Positions 34,925 to 42,462 of a stretch of DNA of 64,000 nt are shown piece by piece. How positions within the stretch are numbered: position 1 is the first letter of the stretch; each line of letters starts with the position of its first letter. Made by a program: the position numbers and the translations under genes. Under the pieces are notes generated by a model. That model was not told the DNA's origin, made no database searches, and worked only from the letters and a program-made list of their open reading frames with translations. This DNA comes from Bacillota bacterium (GTDB lineage: Bacteria > Bacillota > Clostridia > Lachnospirales > Lachnospiraceae), in NCBI GenBank assembly GCA_023435895.1, contig JAEZLH010000034.1, positions 58,981 to 122,980 of the forward strand. Reading direction: 5' to 3'.

Positions 34925-35290
34925 TTAATTACGTTGTACTATTTGAGCTTTATTATAAGTAGAGATTTCTGGCAACAACTTACGATACTGAAAGGGGGTA
35001 TAACCATAAACGCGAACAAATGCCCTTGTAAATGCTTCATGGGATGAGAACCCATATTGAATGGCAATATCAATGATACGATCCTTTGATTTCTGTAATG
35101 CCATTGCTGCCAGAGTAAGCTGTCGCTTCTGTATATAGTCCTTGAAGGAAACACCTACATATTCATGGAACTTCGCTGAACAATAACAAGGCGAATAACC
35201 TACGAAATCAGACATTTTTTCTAAAGTCGGATATTCTTCCAGATTTTCTTCTACCCAATTTATCATATTTTCAATTGTTTTAACAGACAA
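34925..35290 (-). CDS. small AraC-family DNA-binding protein
   Basis: The start is TTG with GGGAG 9 bases upstream. The 121-residue protein is just the two helix-turn-helix domain: TLEKMSDFVGYSPCYCSAKFHEYVG and IIDIAIQYGFSSHEAFTRAFVRVYGYTPFQYRK. It compares in size with MarA/SoxS. Larger relatives continue into a GyrI-like ligand domain; here the frame stops soon after, so it may be a natural short form or a C-terminal truncation. It probably activates nearby or distant genes. Confidence 0.85.
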   Translation of the reverse strand: MSVKTIENMINWVEENLEEYPTLEKMSDFVGYSPCYCSAKFHEYVGVSFKDYIQKRQLTLAAMALQKSKDRIIDIAIQYGFSSHEAFTRAFVRVYGYTPFQYRKLLPEISTYNKAQIVQRN

Positions 35291-35519
35291 TCCTAATCAC
35301 TCCCTGTTGGTATATTATAACCGCTTTTATAAATTAAAACTTGATTGCAGTTTCAATTTTTGTTGCACGATAGCGGTTGAGGTCAACGAAATAATTTATA
35401 AGGTTTCTATTTTGAATTGAGAATGAGGCATAATCTATGTTTTTTCAATTTCAATAGCGTAGCAACCTAATTAAGTCTAAAAGGTATATTCATTATATCA
35501 TCCACCTCTTAGTAAGTCA

Positions 35520-35789
35520 TCATGATTTTGTCTTCCAATAACGTGAGCCGTTCATCTCACGGCATAATAACCCATTATCAATGAGTTCACGCCTAATTAA
35601 AAAATAATCCCCGAACGTATGCCATTCTTCACAGATTGAGTTTACCTCTTTTTCGGTATAATTGCGGTTTAATTCAAACTTTTCGGCTAAATATTCAAGT
35701 GTGGCTAATCGGTAAAGTTTCTTTTGAGATAACTGTGTTATTTTTCCTGACTCATCAAGGAATCTATTAATATCTACTATTTGTTCCAT
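35520..35789 (-). CDS. DUF2087 domain protein
   Basis: This 89-residue protein starts after AAGGAG. The central part, NYTEKEVNSICEEWHTFGDYFLIRRELIDNGLL followed by a GSRYW end, is typical of DUF2087. Family members are often small or fused to ArsR or MarR regulators and are thought to be regulatory winged-helix-like modules. It stands between the AraC gene and a divergent MFS/ArsR operon, so it may be an accessory regulator. Function unknown. Confidence 0.8.
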   Translation of the reverse strand: MEQIVDINRFLDESGKITQLSQKKLYRLATLEYLAEKFELNRNYTEKEVNSICEEWHTFGDYFLIRRELIDNGLLCREMNGSRYWKTKS

Positions 35790-35995
35790 TTTATTTTCTC
35801 CTTTTCATTTTAAATATGTGACACGAATCTGGATAAGTAATTAAAAACGCAATAATTAGACTCAGAAGATAAATCTCGATTGGATATTACGCTCGAATCT
35901 CATTGTAGGTCGAACGAATGAACTATTCAATAAACGCTCCGTAGAGTTTTCTTCGTATCCTCAACTTTGACTGTAGAGAAAAAACAAACTTATCA

Positions 35996-36024
35996 TTGAC
36001 ACTCATCTAACATTATGTTAGATT
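35996..36024 (+). promoter_or_regulatory. promoter with 19-bp palindromic operator
   Basis: TTGACA (35996-36001), 17 bases, TAGATT (36019-36024). A perfect palindrome ATCTAACAT-T-ATGTTAGAT (36005-36023) fills the spacer and the -10. An ArsR-type repressor, encoded at the end of this operon, is the likely ligand. Confidence 0.75.
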
Positions 36025-36065
36025 TATATTAAATTAGATATAAATCAAATGGAGGTTAGAACAAA

Positions 36066-37388
36066 ATGAAACAAGATAAAATAGGGTACAAAGACGTCAT
36101 TCGTAACAAGCAGTATTTGAAAATGGTAATCGCATCCGTAATTAACAGATTAGGCGACTCAATTGACAGTATTGCTTTTACCTGGTTGGTATATATGGTG
36201 ACACATAGTGCTGTATGGTCTGCAATTATCTTTGGTGTAAACCGATTACCAACTGTTTTGTTGCAGCCACTAGCGGGGGCTGCTGTAGAAAGACGGAATA
36301 AACGACTGATATTAGTTGTTACGGATCTGATTCGAGCCGTTTGTGTTGGCTTTGTTGCTACCGCATATCTGTTTCATTTTTTGAACCCATGGATTTTATT
36401 AACTTGTACCATCATTATTTCCTGTGCGGAAGCATTTAACAGACCAGCAGCTTCGGCACTGGTTCCTAAATTACTAGATAAGGAACACTATAGTTTTGGA
36501 CTCTCCTTAAATTCCAGTGCCACCAGCGTGGCCGAGTTGATTGGTTATGGTGTGGCGGGAATTATCATTTCAACCTCCTCCATTGCAACCGCAATTTATA
36601 TCGATATGGCAACCTTCCTTATATCAGCTACTATTATTTTTACCGTAAAAGTGAAAAAAGAAGTATCTCTTCAGGTAGCGTTAAAAATCAAGGATTATAT
36701 CCATGAACTAAAAAGTGGCTTTGCTTATCTAAGAACCAGTATAATATTGCGTTATTTTATAGTATTTGCAGTATTTATTAACGGGGTTTTAGTTCCACTT
36801 AATAGTCTGGAGGCACCATTAATCCGTGAGGTACTTCATACGGGAGGAGCTATGCTCTCTGTTCTATCTTTAGGGATTTCTTTTGGTATGGTAATAGGAG
36901 CTGGTATATATCCGTATATATCCAATAGGTTAAACAGTCGTATCTTAGCTTGTTTGGGTGGATATTCAATCGGCATATATTATTTTTCCTTTGCATTGGT
37001 TGGTAATTACATTGGAAAAGATTATTTGAAGTATATTGTCATTGCCCTTGTTTCATTCATCGTGGGTTTTTGTATATCCTTGCTGAGTACCTTTGTTCAA
37101 GTAGAGTTTGTAAAGCATATCAAGGAAGAGTATATGGCACGAGTTTACTCGATAATGGGGGCACTCAGTGTGGCGGCAATGCCAGTTGTATCATTTGTGG
37201 TAAGTATACTTGCCAAATGGCTGCCTACTATAGTAATATTTCTTATAGCAGGAATATTTGATATACTTATCTGCATCGTACTTTGTAGTAAGAAGAAGTT
37301 TAATAGAATTTTGACATATGAAGCAGATAGTAACAGGAAGGAAGTCAACAATAATGAAGAAGAACGTGGAGATATCGAAGCATGTTGA
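36066..37388 (+). CDS. MFS transporter (DHA3-type)
   Basis: This 440-residue membrane protein starts after GGAGG. It has about twelve hydrophobic segments, an AGAAVERRNKRLIL loop like other DHA3 drug exporters (macrolide or multidrug type), and NRPAASALVPKL and FGVNRLPTVLLQP motifs common to the group. Its last 35 bases overlap the next gene, an ArsR regulator. It probably exports a toxic compound whose presence relieves ArsR repression at the palindromic promoter. Confidence 0.9.
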   Translation: MKQDKIGYKDVIRNKQYLKMVIASVINRLGDSIDSIAFTWLVYMVTHSAVWSAIIFGVNRLPTVLLQPLAGAAVERRNKRLILVVTDLIRAVCVGFVATAYLFHFLNPWILLTCTIIISCAEAFNRPAASALVPKLLDKEHYSFGLSLNSSATSVAELIGYGVAGIIISTSSIATAIYIDMATFLISATIIFTVKVKKEVSLQVALKIKDYIHELKSGFAYLRTSIILRYFIVFAVFINGVLVPLNSLEAPLIREVLHTGGAMLSVLSLGISFGMVIGAGIYPYISNRLNSRILACLGGYSIGIYYFSFALVGNYIGKDYLKYIVIALVSFIVGFCISLLSTFVQVEFVKHIKEEYMARVYSIMGALSVAAMPVVSFVVSILAKWLPTIVIFLIAGIFDILICIVLCSKKKFNRILTYEADSNRKEVNNNEEERGDIEAC

Positions 37389-38460
37389 CCTATTAGATGA
37401 AGCTTACCGGATATTGTATTATTGGGTAAATGTTAATGATCTGGAGGGCAGAAGGATTGAATTTATGGATAATTATCAATCCGACCTGGAACGATACAAC
37501 AAAAGATTTGAGGTGCTTACCAATATTTATCAGACGGTTACGGAGCTTCTGCAAGAAGAGAAAAATCAGATTGAGTATTATTTTAAGGAGCGAAACGCTG
37601 GTATGTCCACTCTTGGGGCGCTGGCAATTTTATTAAATTATCATAAGCATAATAATGACTTGGTCACTTATGAGGAGAGGGTACAGTTAATTTCGAAGGA
37701 AGAGAAGGTAAGATTATTTGCCATGATGATTAATGGCGATGAGGCTGTTACACTTCCTACTGATAAGTTAGGTACCGTATCGGATTTGATTGCTTTTATT
37801 GAAACGTCCCCCTTTGATAATGATGCAAAATGGGAAGTGATAAAGATATTTCATAATCAAGAAAGTCATTATAACAATGTATCCCAGATATTAACAAAGG
37901 TTATGGAGATACTCATAGAAAAGTATTCTTTTGAACTGGAAGAAATGGCAAAGGAATTCTATGGCTATTGGAGCAAATGTCAAGAATCAGAGAGTATTAT
38001 CACGTTAATTAATGACAGGATTCATGTTACTTGGAATGATAACGAGGTTGGAACGGTTGTAGTACCTCAGATATTTGATCCCTTCGGCATTTCTATATCC
38101 GTGGATGATTCCGATCGAAGTTCGAAGGATGTAATTCGATTAGGAATTATTTTGGATAAACGTATTTATGTGATAAAGGATAATGTTAATAAAGTTGACA
38201 TAATCAATTTTGGAAAAATGTTAAGTGATAAAAGCAAAGTAGATATTATTGAATACATTAGCAAAAAACCGGCCTATGGCAAGGAGATTGCCAATGAAAT
38301 GAATCTATCCACTGCAACGATCTCTCATCATCTGAGTGCTTTGGCTAAGTTAGGTATTATTTGTGAAGAAGTAAAAGCAAATCGTATTTATTATAGTATA
38401 AACAAAGAGCAAATTTGTTCTCGAATTGATGATATGAAAAAGTTCTTTGTCAATTTATAA
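37354..38460 (+). CDS. ArsR-family regulator with large N-terminal domain
   Basis: ATG 37354 has AGGAAGGA upstream and overlaps the MFS gene by 35 bases. The 368-residue product is much longer than typical ArsR (about 100). The final 80 residues are an ArsR winged helix: SDKSKVDIIEYISKKPAYGKEIA, NLSTATISHHLSALAKLGII and the wing VKANRIYYSIN. The preceding 280 residues form an unknown helical plus beta domain with only one cysteine visible, so ligand sensing is probably not by a thiol cluster. It likely represses the MFS operon. Confidence 0.82.
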   Translation: MKKNVEISKHVDLLDEAYRILYYWVNVNDLEGRRIEFMDNYQSDLERYNKRFEVLTNIYQTVTELLQEEKNQIEYYFKERNAGMSTLGALAILLNYHKHNNDLVTYEERVQLISKEEKVRLFAMMINGDEAVTLPTDKLGTVSDLIAFIETSPFDNDAKWEVIKIFHNQESHYNNVSQILTKVMEILIEKYSFELEEMAKEFYGYWSKCQESESIITLINDRIHVTWNDNEVGTVVVPQIFDPFGISISVDDSDRSSKDVIRLGIILDKRIYVIKDNVNKVDIINFGKMLSDKSKVDIIEYISKKPAYGKEIANEMNLSTATISHHLSALAKLGIICEEVKANRIYYSINKEQICSRIDDMKKFFVNL

Positions 38461-38660
38461 GAAACAGTTTGACATTAATGTGTTATTATATCCATCTTTA
38501 CGCGGAATGCATCGATAAAATTATAATACATCTGATAAAGAATAATTCATACGCTAGATCTATAATACCTTGGTTAAGGTATCTAGCTATAATAAGCCCG
38601 GGTAAATAAACAACTAGATTAATAGGGAATTTCACACCCAAATCATATTTCATCTTAGGG

Positions 38661-38700
38661 TAAGCCGCAAAATTTATAGGTTTTGCGGCTTATTCTTTTT
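38661..38700 (+). terminator. strong intrinsic terminator
   Basis: Perfect 12-bp stem TAAGCCGCAAAA / TTTTGCGGCTTA (38661-38672 and 38681-38692) with an 8-base loop and TTCTTTTT. It ends the MFS-ArsR operon about 200 bases after its last stop. Confidence 0.88.
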
Positions 38701-38727
38701 GTTGCCAGGAATCCACATAAAATCTTA

Positions 38728-38767
38728 TTGACAGCATCACTACTACGTGATACTATATAGTAGTAGT
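38728..38767 (+). promoter_or_regulatory. padR promoter with dyad operator
   Basis: TTGACA (38728-38733), 17 bases, TACTAT (38751-38756). An inverted repeat ACTACTAC / GTAGTAGT (38739-38746 and 38760-38767) straddles the -10. It is probably the autoregulatory site of the PadR protein encoded next. Confidence 0.7.
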
Positions 38768-38805
38768 AAGTAATACAGAATAGCGATTCAGATGGGAGGG
38801 ATTGT

Positions 38806-39132
38806 TTGGAGAATCTTACAGAAATGCTAAAAGGTGTACTGGAAGGTTGTGTTCTTGAAATTATCAGTCACGAGGAAATCTATGGTTACGAGATTACCAG
38901 GAGATTGAACGCACTTGGATTTTCCGATATTGTGGATGGTACGGTTTATACGATCTTAGTGCGTCTTGAGAAAAATAAGCTGGTGGAAATTACAAAAAAG
39001 CCTTCTGAAATGGGCCCACCTCGAAAGTTTTTCACCCTCAATGAGGCAGGGCGAGAAGAACTTGAAAGGTTTTGGGAAAAATGGGAGTTTGTATCATCAA
39101 AAATTATTGAGTTAAAGGAGAAAAAGGAATGA
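38806..39132 (+). CDS. PadR-family transcriptional regulator
   Basis: The start is TTG, 6 bases after GGGAGGG. The 108-residue protein has the PadR winged helix: ILEIISHEEIYGYEITRRLNALGF, VDGTVYTILVRLEKNKLV and PSEMGPPRKFFTLNEAGREEL. The protein is a short PadR (subfamily 2 size). It overlaps the following DUF1048 gene by ATGA, so the three genes are one operon. PadR proteins repress stress or efflux genes until a ligand binds; here it likely represses its own operon. Confidence 0.92.
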   Translation: MENLTEMLKGVLEGCVLEIISHEEIYGYEITRRLNALGFSDIVDGTVYTILVRLEKNKLVEITKKPSEMGPPRKFFTLNEAGREELERFWEKWEFVSSKIIELKEKKE

Positions 39133-39476
39133 ATTTTTGGGACAAAATAACTGGAAATGACATGACAAGAGAATTAAGAGCATTTGAGACACGCGCCCAA
39201 ATGCTACCGGAAGACTATCAAAAGGCATGGGAAGAAATAAAAAATAATCTTTGGATTCACTCAGACTTTACTGGTCGAAATCTCATGCCAATCCTTGAGG
39301 GTGTGCTTGGGTTTCTTGAAGAAACCTCAGCAGATGGTCAGAGTATTCAGGAGGCATTGGGTGACGATATCAAGGAGTTTTGTTTGGAACTGGCCAGCGA
39401 AGAGGGAGCTAAGTCTTTTCGTGATAAGTGGAGATTACAACTCAACAATAATGTGGCTAAAAAGTTAGGAAAATAG
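39129..39476 (+). CDS. DUF1048 family protein (first copy)
   Basis: This 115-residue protein overlaps padR by four bases. The sequence DYQKAWEEIKNNLW and LMPILEGVLGFLEETSADGQSIQEALGDDIKEFC is typical of DUF1048, helical proteins almost always found beside PadR regulators. The next gene is a weak paralogue. It has no membrane segment or catalytic motif that I recognise. Function is unknown; it may modify PadR action or act in the same stress response. Confidence 0.85.
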   Translation: MNFWDKITGNDMTRELRAFETRAQMLPEDYQKAWEEIKNNLWIHSDFTGRNLMPILEGVLGFLEETSADGQSIQEALGDDIKEFCLELASEEGAKSFRDKWRLQLNNNVAKKLGK

Positions 39477-39485
39477 GAGGGCGTT

Positions 39486-39851
39486 ATGAGATTACAGGAG
39501 ATTATCGAAGGCAAAAAAGAATGGAGAACCCACATTGCACGGGTGAAAGCACTCCCGAAAGATTATCAAATCGTTTACTTTGAGATGCAAAAATACTTCT
39601 ACAAAGTAGGTCCAACGGACTTAAATGATGGTATAGGTTTGTTCTCAGGAATTGTTGATCTTTTTGAGGAGGGTGCTAATTTAGGGAAAGGGGTTCTAGA
39701 AGTAACCGGTAGTGATGTGGCTGCTTTTTGCGACGAATTAATTAAAGATTCTACTACGTATTTTGATAGCTATCAAGAGTCAATAGACCAAGCGGTTAGT
39801 AAGGCGATGAAGAAGGTCACAGATAAAGCAACGAATAGAGAAACAAATTAA
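39486..39851 (+). CDS. DUF1048 family protein (second copy)
   Basis: This 121-residue protein starts 9 bases after the first copy with GGAGG overlapping the spacer. It shares the layout of its neighbour: LPKDYQIVYFEMQKYFYK, then an FSGIVDLFEEGANLGKGVLEVTGSDVAAFCDEL section matching the DUF1048 pattern. The two may form a heteromer. Function unknown. It has a Lys-rich C-terminal end. After it comes a 200-base low-complexity stretch. Confidence 0.82.
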   Translation: MRLQEIIEGKKEWRTHIARVKALPKDYQIVYFEMQKYFYKVGPTDLNDGIGLFSGIVDLFEEGANLGKGVLEVTGSDVAAFCDELIKDSTTYFDSYQESIDQAVSKAMKKVTDKATNRETN

Positions 39852-40057
39852 ACAATGATTGAGTAACGAGTAGAGAAGCGAATTACACAACAATAAGCGA
39901 CCAATAAAGCAAAGTAATCGACGGAATGGGATTGAGTAGGGAAGTAGAGAGGATAATTATTATACTTGTCTAATCAATAATATCACTCTGTCAAAAAGAA
40001 TAGCCTAGGAACGCTGATTAGCAAGCAACTTAATACAAGGAAGTGAGTTGAAAGAGT

Positions 40058-40243
40058 TTGGAGAATGATTGGATTTTATGCCCCTTTTGCGATAATAAAA
40101 CAAGGATTAAGATAAGGGAGGATACAGTAATTGAAAACTTTCCGCTATTTTGTCCTAAGTGTAAAAGAGAAGCTATTATTAATGTAAAACAACGGAATAT
40201 ATCAGTAATCAAAGAGCCAGTCTATCAGACGCAGAGCCGATAA
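40058..40243 (+). CDS. cysteine-rich KTR domain protein
   Basis: This 61-residue protein starts at TTG; the nearest purine run is GAAAGAG. Two CxxC pairs (CPFC and CPKC) make a zinc ribbon, with NKTRIKIREDT between and INVKQRNISVIKEPVYQTQSR at the end. This is the well-conserved small protein often found in conjugative transposons and near resistance genes of Firmicutes. It suggests that this stretch has been exchanged by mobile DNA. Its stop codon lies in the first arm of the terminator that follows. Function unknown. Confidence 0.85.
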   Translation: MENDWILCPFCDNKTRIKIREDTVIENFPLFCPKCKREAIINVKQRNISVIKEPVYQTQSR

Positions 40244-40278
40244 TATGTGAGTAAAATCACGGTTATCGGCTCTTTTTG
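40233..40278 (+). terminator. intrinsic terminator of the KTR gene
   Basis: Perfect 11-bp stem AGAGCCGATAA / TTATCGGCTCT (40233-40243 and 40263-40273) followed by TTTTT. The gene's TAA is within the left arm. Confidence 0.88.
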
Positions 40279-40364
40279 CGATTACCACTAAAGTTATAGG
40301 ATAGCCGAAGATAGGACTGTGATATAGCTTTCATTAAGTTGAAGATGTTAAAGGAGGACACATT

Positions 40365-41129
40365 TTGACTAAGAATATAATAGAAGTAAAAAATTTAAGG
40401 AAATCATTTAAAGAAGTAGAGGTACTGAAGGGAGTAGATTTTGAAATACAGCAAGGGGAGATTTTTGCCTTATTAGGCTCCAACGGTGCGGGTAAAACCA
40501 CCATCATCAATATTCTTTCGACACTTTTGAAATCAGATGGAGGAAAAGCCACAGTAAACGGTTTTGAAGTTACCTCGCAAGCGGATAAGGTGCGTCAATC
40601 GATCAGTCTGACCGGGCAGTTTGCTGCCGTAGACGGTATACTCACCGGGCGGGAAAACCTAATACTAATCGATAAACTTAGGGGAATACAAGATCCTTCT
40701 CAGACAGCTGACAACCTTCTTAAGCGTTTTGGATTGTCTGATGCATCAAACAAACGGGTAAATAATTACTCCGGCGGTATGATACGAAGGCTAGATATTG
40801 CCATGAGTCTTGTGGGAAATCCTTCTGTCATCTTTCTTGATGAGCCAACCACTGGGCTTGACCCGGAAGGTAGGCTTGAGGTATGGAAGACCGTTAAGGA
40901 ACTTGCTGGTAGCGGTGTGACAATATTACTTACAACGCAGTATTTGGAGGAAGCGGAACAACTTGCAGACAAAATAGCGATACTGAATGAGGGTAAAATC
41001 ATCGCCAATGGGACGCTTGAAGAGCTTAAAAAGCTATTCCCATCAGCAAAAAAAGAATATATTGAAAAACAGCCTACACTTGAGGAAATATTCCTCGCAA
41101 TTATTGGTAAAGGAGGACAAACAAAATGA
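40365..41129 (+). CDS. ABC transporter ATP-binding protein (DrrA-like)
   Basis: This 254-residue ATPase starts after AAAGGAGG. Walker A GSNGAGKTT (Lys44), the NYSGGMIRRLDIA signature and Walker B VIFLDEPTTGLDP are all present. The GxxRRLDIAMSL form is typical of the DrrA/daunorubicin-resistance and NodI group of drug exporters. Its stop overlaps the next gene, the permease, by ATGA. It powers export of a drug, polysaccharide or lipid; the substrate is unknown. Confidence 0.93.
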   Translation: MTKNIIEVKNLRKSFKEVEVLKGVDFEIQQGEIFALLGSNGAGKTTIINILSTLLKSDGGKATVNGFEVTSQADKVRQSISLTGQFAAVDGILTGRENLILIDKLRGIQDPSQTADNLLKRFGLSDASNKRVNNYSGGMIRRLDIAMSLVGNPSVIFLDEPTTGLDPEGRLEVWKTVKELAGSGVTILLTTQYLEEAEQLADKIAILNEGKIIANGTLEELKKLFPSAKKEYIEKQPTLEEIFLAIIGKGGQTK

Positions 41130-41881
41130 ACAAAAATACATTTGTACTAACAGGACGTTTAATGAAGCATATCTTGCGCAGCCCGGATACAATTATTACA
41201 GTAGCACTAACACCAATTGCGATGATGCTGATGTTTGTGTATGTGTTCGGCGGCGCAGTAAAAATGAGTATGGGCGCTGATGTTAATTATATTAATTACC
41301 AACTGCCGGGCATACTGTTGATGGCGATTGCCTCCGGCATAGCCTACACTGCCTTTCGTTTATTTATGGATATGCAAAAGGGACTTTTCTCGCGGTTTAA
41401 CTCCATGCCGATTAGCCGCTCGTCTATGCTATGGAGTCATGTACTTACTTCTCTTATATCCAATATGTTTACTGTCGTTATTATTATCCTTGTAGCACTT
41501 ATTATGGGCTTTCGTTCCAGTGCGGGAATACTGAACTGGCTTGTGGTTGCGGGAATAATCGCATTATATACACTTACTCTGACATGGATAGCAGTCATTC
41601 CTGGACTAACGGCAAAATCGATGGAGGGTGCTTCCTCATTCTCTTATCCGCTGCTTTTCCTACCCTTTCTAAGTTCCGCTTTTGTGCCGACCGAAACAAT
41701 GCCAAAGGCACTTCGTGTTTTTGCAGAGAACCAACCCGTAACATCAATCGTTGAAACAATACGAAATTTGTTGAACTCTGAGCCCATCGGAAACGATATC
41801 TGGTTAGCGATTGCGTGGTGTGTGGGTATCATGGTAATTGCATACTTATTTGCAATTAAGGCATATAAACAGAGGATATAA
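41126..41881 (+). CDS. ABC-2 type permease (DrrB-like)
   Basis: This 251-residue protein has six hydrophobic segments, the usual ABC-2 permease size. The opening TGRLMKHILRSPDTIITVALTPIAMMLMFVYVFGGAV and later SYPLLFLPFLSSAFVPTETMPKALRVFAENQPVT are typical of the DrrB family. It overlaps the ATPase gene by four bases, so the two form one translationally coupled exporter. A strong terminator follows at 41976. Confidence 0.92.
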   Translation: MNKNTFVLTGRLMKHILRSPDTIITVALTPIAMMLMFVYVFGGAVKMSMGADVNYINYQLPGILLMAIASGIAYTAFRLFMDMQKGLFSRFNSMPISRSSMLWSHVLTSLISNMFTVVIIILVALIMGFRSSAGILNWLVVAGIIALYTLTLTWIAVIPGLTAKSMEGASSFSYPLLFLPFLSSAFVPTETMPKALRVFAENQPVTSIVETIRNLLNSEPIGNDIWLAIAWCVGIMVIAYLFAIKAYKQRI

Positions 41882-41975
41882 AACGCTATAAAACGCTGCT
41901 CGATTTATGCTTATAACCACAAGAAGTTTCGATATGATACAAGAGCTACTTTGATATGCATCCATATTTTTATAT

Positions 41976-42020
41976 AAAAATCTCACTATCATTAATATTG
42001 GATTGATAGTGAGATTTTTG
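41976..42020 (+). terminator. intrinsic terminator after the DrrAB-like operon
   Basis: Perfect 16-bp stem AAAAATCTCACTATCA / TGATAGTGAGATTTTT (41976-41991 and 42004-42019), loop of 12 bases. It is symmetrical in A/T ends so may work on both strands. Confidence 0.85.
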
Positions 42021-42194
42021 CGTTTCCAGACATCCTTTATTAATTTATTCATGGCTTTTGACCTCAAAATCTATATACTGACTGAAATCAAGGCAATAAT
42101 GCGAGGATATCTTATTTAGCAGCTAATAAGCTAATAAGATGGTCAAAGAAAGTAAAGTTCTATATCTTACTGGTCTCATAAAATTCTAGCATAC

Positions 42195-42262
42195 TTCTTA
42201 AGAATTTCTTAATAGAACTGATTTCATCCTTAATACCACCCTAATAAAATCTTCGCTATAAT
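42195..42262 (+). promoter_or_regulatory. kdp promoter with phased repeats, candidate KdpE sites
   Basis: TATAAT at 42257-42262 has no good -35 box, which suggests activator dependence. Upstream lie two TTCTTAA words exactly 11 bases apart (42195 and 42206) and TCCTTAA at 42227, close to two more turns. OmpR-type regulators such as KdpE bind direct repeats at this pitch. The rest of the 350-base region before kdpF shows no clear riboswitch. Confidence 0.55.
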
Positions 42263-42372
42263 AAAGATGCTTAAGCAGGATGAACGAACAAGTAGACATG
42301 GTTGAATATGGATTTATGAAAAAGAGCAATCTATATAGCATGTTTATATTAAAGAATAGGAAGTGATAAAGC

Positions 42373-42462
42373 ATGATAGTTGTATTAATGATTTCCGCTT
42401 TTATAGGAGTGATGTTATTAGGTTATTTATTTTATGTTTTATTTCGAGGTGAGGATTTATGA
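42373..42462 (+). CDS. kdpF: KdpF, small subunit of the Kdp potassium pump
   Basis: A 29-codon gene behind GGAAG, beginning MIVVLMISAFIG and forming a single membrane helix ending YLFYVLFRGEDL. KdpF stabilises the KdpABC complex in the membrane. The length and sequence match the usual 29-residue protein. Its stop overlaps the ATG of kdpA (ATGA), so the two are coupled. Confidence 0.88.
   Translation: MIVVLMISAFIGVMLLGYLFYVLFRGEDL

Noticed and set aside
39840..40057. Low-complexity GAATAGAG/AAGCGA-like stretch as a repeat array or CRISPR
   Set aside because: The words are irregular with no constant repeat or spacer length.
42020..42372. Possible c-di-AMP (ydaO-type) riboswitch before kdp
   Set aside because: Some Firmicutes have it upstream of kdp, but I could not find its conserved stem and core here; only short repeats and a promoter are visible.
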